Source of the DNA: an uncultured Christensenella sp.
GTDB lineage: Bacteria > Bacillota > Clostridia > Christensenellales > UBA3700
Direction of reading: 5' to 3'
NCBI GenBank assembly: GCA_949284695.1
Contig: CASDWJ010000029.1
Span: 118,073-182,072 of the forward strand
DNA: 64,000 nt
The notes beneath the pieces were generated by a model. That model saw only the letters and a program-made list of their open reading frames with translations, was not told the DNA's origin and did not search any database. The position numbers and the translations under genes are program-made. Below are positions 63,229 through 64,000 of this stretch, piece by piece. The stretch's first letter is position 1. Each line of letters opens with the position of its first letter.

Positions 63229-64000
63229 TCACACCCTCACAATGCCCGTCAAAAGATATTGTTGCAATGCCTTGCGTTGCTTGATAATTTTGTCTAGTTT
63301 TTTAGTGTTATATAAAATAAAGTTATCAATTTGTTCAAAAAACAATGCGATTTTTTCTTGCTCACAAGATGTGGGGACTGTAGTTTCAACGTTTTGTACA
63401 ACATTAATATAATGTCGTACATGTCCAAGATTATCTATATTTGAATTAGCTAATCTTTCATAACAAAATCTCAAATTATTATCGCTTTTAGCCGTTAATA
63501 TCTTCAATGATGAAGATTTTACCATAAAACTAAAATCTACATATTTACAATCAAGCGTAAAATCATCAAAAATTATACATGGCTTATTATATGTTTTTGT
63601 TTCATGCGAGTATCCCAAAATAAAGCTCTTATTTGCCGTTAAGACTGGTGTATTATAGGAATCATCATATTCCTCATTTGAAACAATATATTCATCTGGT
63701 CTCTCATAATCAAATATATCTGAAAACCTACATTTATTCCAAGGCTCGGTAAAACCTGCAAAACGGATTTCAGGGTATAGACTGCCTTTTTTAGGGAACA
63801 TTTTGCTCAAATAATATTTTTTCAAGTTCTGATACGATTTTATCAGCTTCTCCTGCAAATCAATCGCCTTATCCCATTGCATCAATATCTCTGCTATACG
63901 GGATTGTTCTTTGATTGTTGGCAAATTAATATGAACTTTACCTAACAATGTACCATTTGTTAAAGCTCTCGTAGTAATTGAACTATTTTTTATAATTTCA
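63229..64000 (-). CDS. hsdS: Type I restriction-modification specificity subunit (partial)
   Basis: The frame stays open to the window end (257 codons seen), so the N terminus is missing. It shows the end of the first half (NGTLLGKVHINLPTIKEQ, then the helical conserved region IAEILMQWDKAI) and a complete second target-recognition domain (from EIRFAGFTEPW). A second conserved helix with CEQEKIALFFEQIDNFI ends it. HsdS chooses the DNA target for the HsdM and HsdR subunits. An apparent TTG start at 63948 is internal and not used. Confidence 0.93.
   Translation of the reverse strand, partial: EIIKNSSITTRALTNGTLLGKVHINLPTIKEQSRIAEILMQWDKAIDLQEKLIKSYQNLKKYYLSKMFPKKGSLYPEIRFAGFTEPWNKCRFSDIFDYERPDEYIVSNEEYDDSYNTPVLTANKSFILGYSHETKTYNKPCIIFDDFTLDCKYVDFSFMVKSSSLKILTAKSDNNLRFCYERLANSNIDNLGHVRHYINVVQNVETTVPTSCEQEKIALFFEQIDNFILYNTKKLDKIIKQRKALQQYLLTGIVRV

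Noticed and set aside
1-64000. CRISPR array, rRNA, tRNA or known riboswitch
   Set aside because: No regularly spaced repeats, no rRNA-like blocks and no tRNA cloverleaf were recognised on either strand.

Overview
The window looks like a chromosomal segment of an uncultured gut-type Clostridia (Bacillota). The evidence is the GlgC/GlgD pair of ADP-glucose pyrophosphorylase subunits (a Bacillota trait), a BspA-type leucine-rich-repeat protein, InlB-type and MBG-like surface repeats with a lipobox and C-terminal membrane anchors instead of sortase signals, sigma-A-type promoters (TTGxxx, 17-18 bp, TATAAT) and mostly strong GGAGG ribosome sites. No rRNA, tRNA or CRISPR array was seen. Nearly every gene from 193 onward is on the minus strand; the exceptions are a rubrerythrin tail and two plus-strand genes at 12.0-14.7 kb.

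Region 1 (0.2-10.8 kb) is a complete glycogen operon read as glgB-glgC-glgD-glgA-glgP-GH13 amylase. A strong promoter with an overlapping perfect inverted repeat lies ahead of glgB, and a second promoter plus a 5' hairpin lies ahead of glgP. Together the products make ADP-glucose, polymerise and branch glycogen, and degrade it. Region 2 (10.9-23.2 kb) is housekeeping: a Gfo/Idh/MocA dehydrogenase, an ABC-F ATPase, an Rsm22-type methyltransferase, a ClC antiporter or channel, a small membrane protein, GAPDH, a BspA protein and two flavoproteins. Three of these genes (ABC-F, Rsm22-like, BaiN-like) have near-consensus promoters whose -10 box lies only 6-10 nt from the start codon, so they are probably leaderless.

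Region 3 (23.2-47.6 kb) is a cell-surface operon of three giant proteins (2763, 2078 and 2204 aa) and a small lipoprotein. A response regulator and histidine kinase pair lies immediately upstream, on the same strand.

Region 4 (47.6-64 kb) is an accessory and defence island. It is bounded on the left by a truncated paralogue of an island gene and by paired repeats. Its right part is a type I restriction locus (partial hsdS, hsdR, YgjP-like metallopeptidase) with three extra genes between hsdS and hsdR. Its left part, as transcribed, encodes an FxLYD-like membrane protein, a degenerate DnaQ-like exonuclease with a winged helix, a protein resembling an eroded YhaN/RecF-type ATPase, a second degenerate exonuclease, a WYL regulator, a uracil-DNA-glycosylase-fold-like protein and an SNF2 helicase with an N-terminal PD-(D/E)xK domain. 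This cassette of apparently catalytically dead DNA-repair-enzyme homologues next to a WYL regulator and an active-looking helicase-nuclease is the best candidate here for an undescribed system. All fold assignments in it come from motif reading alone.
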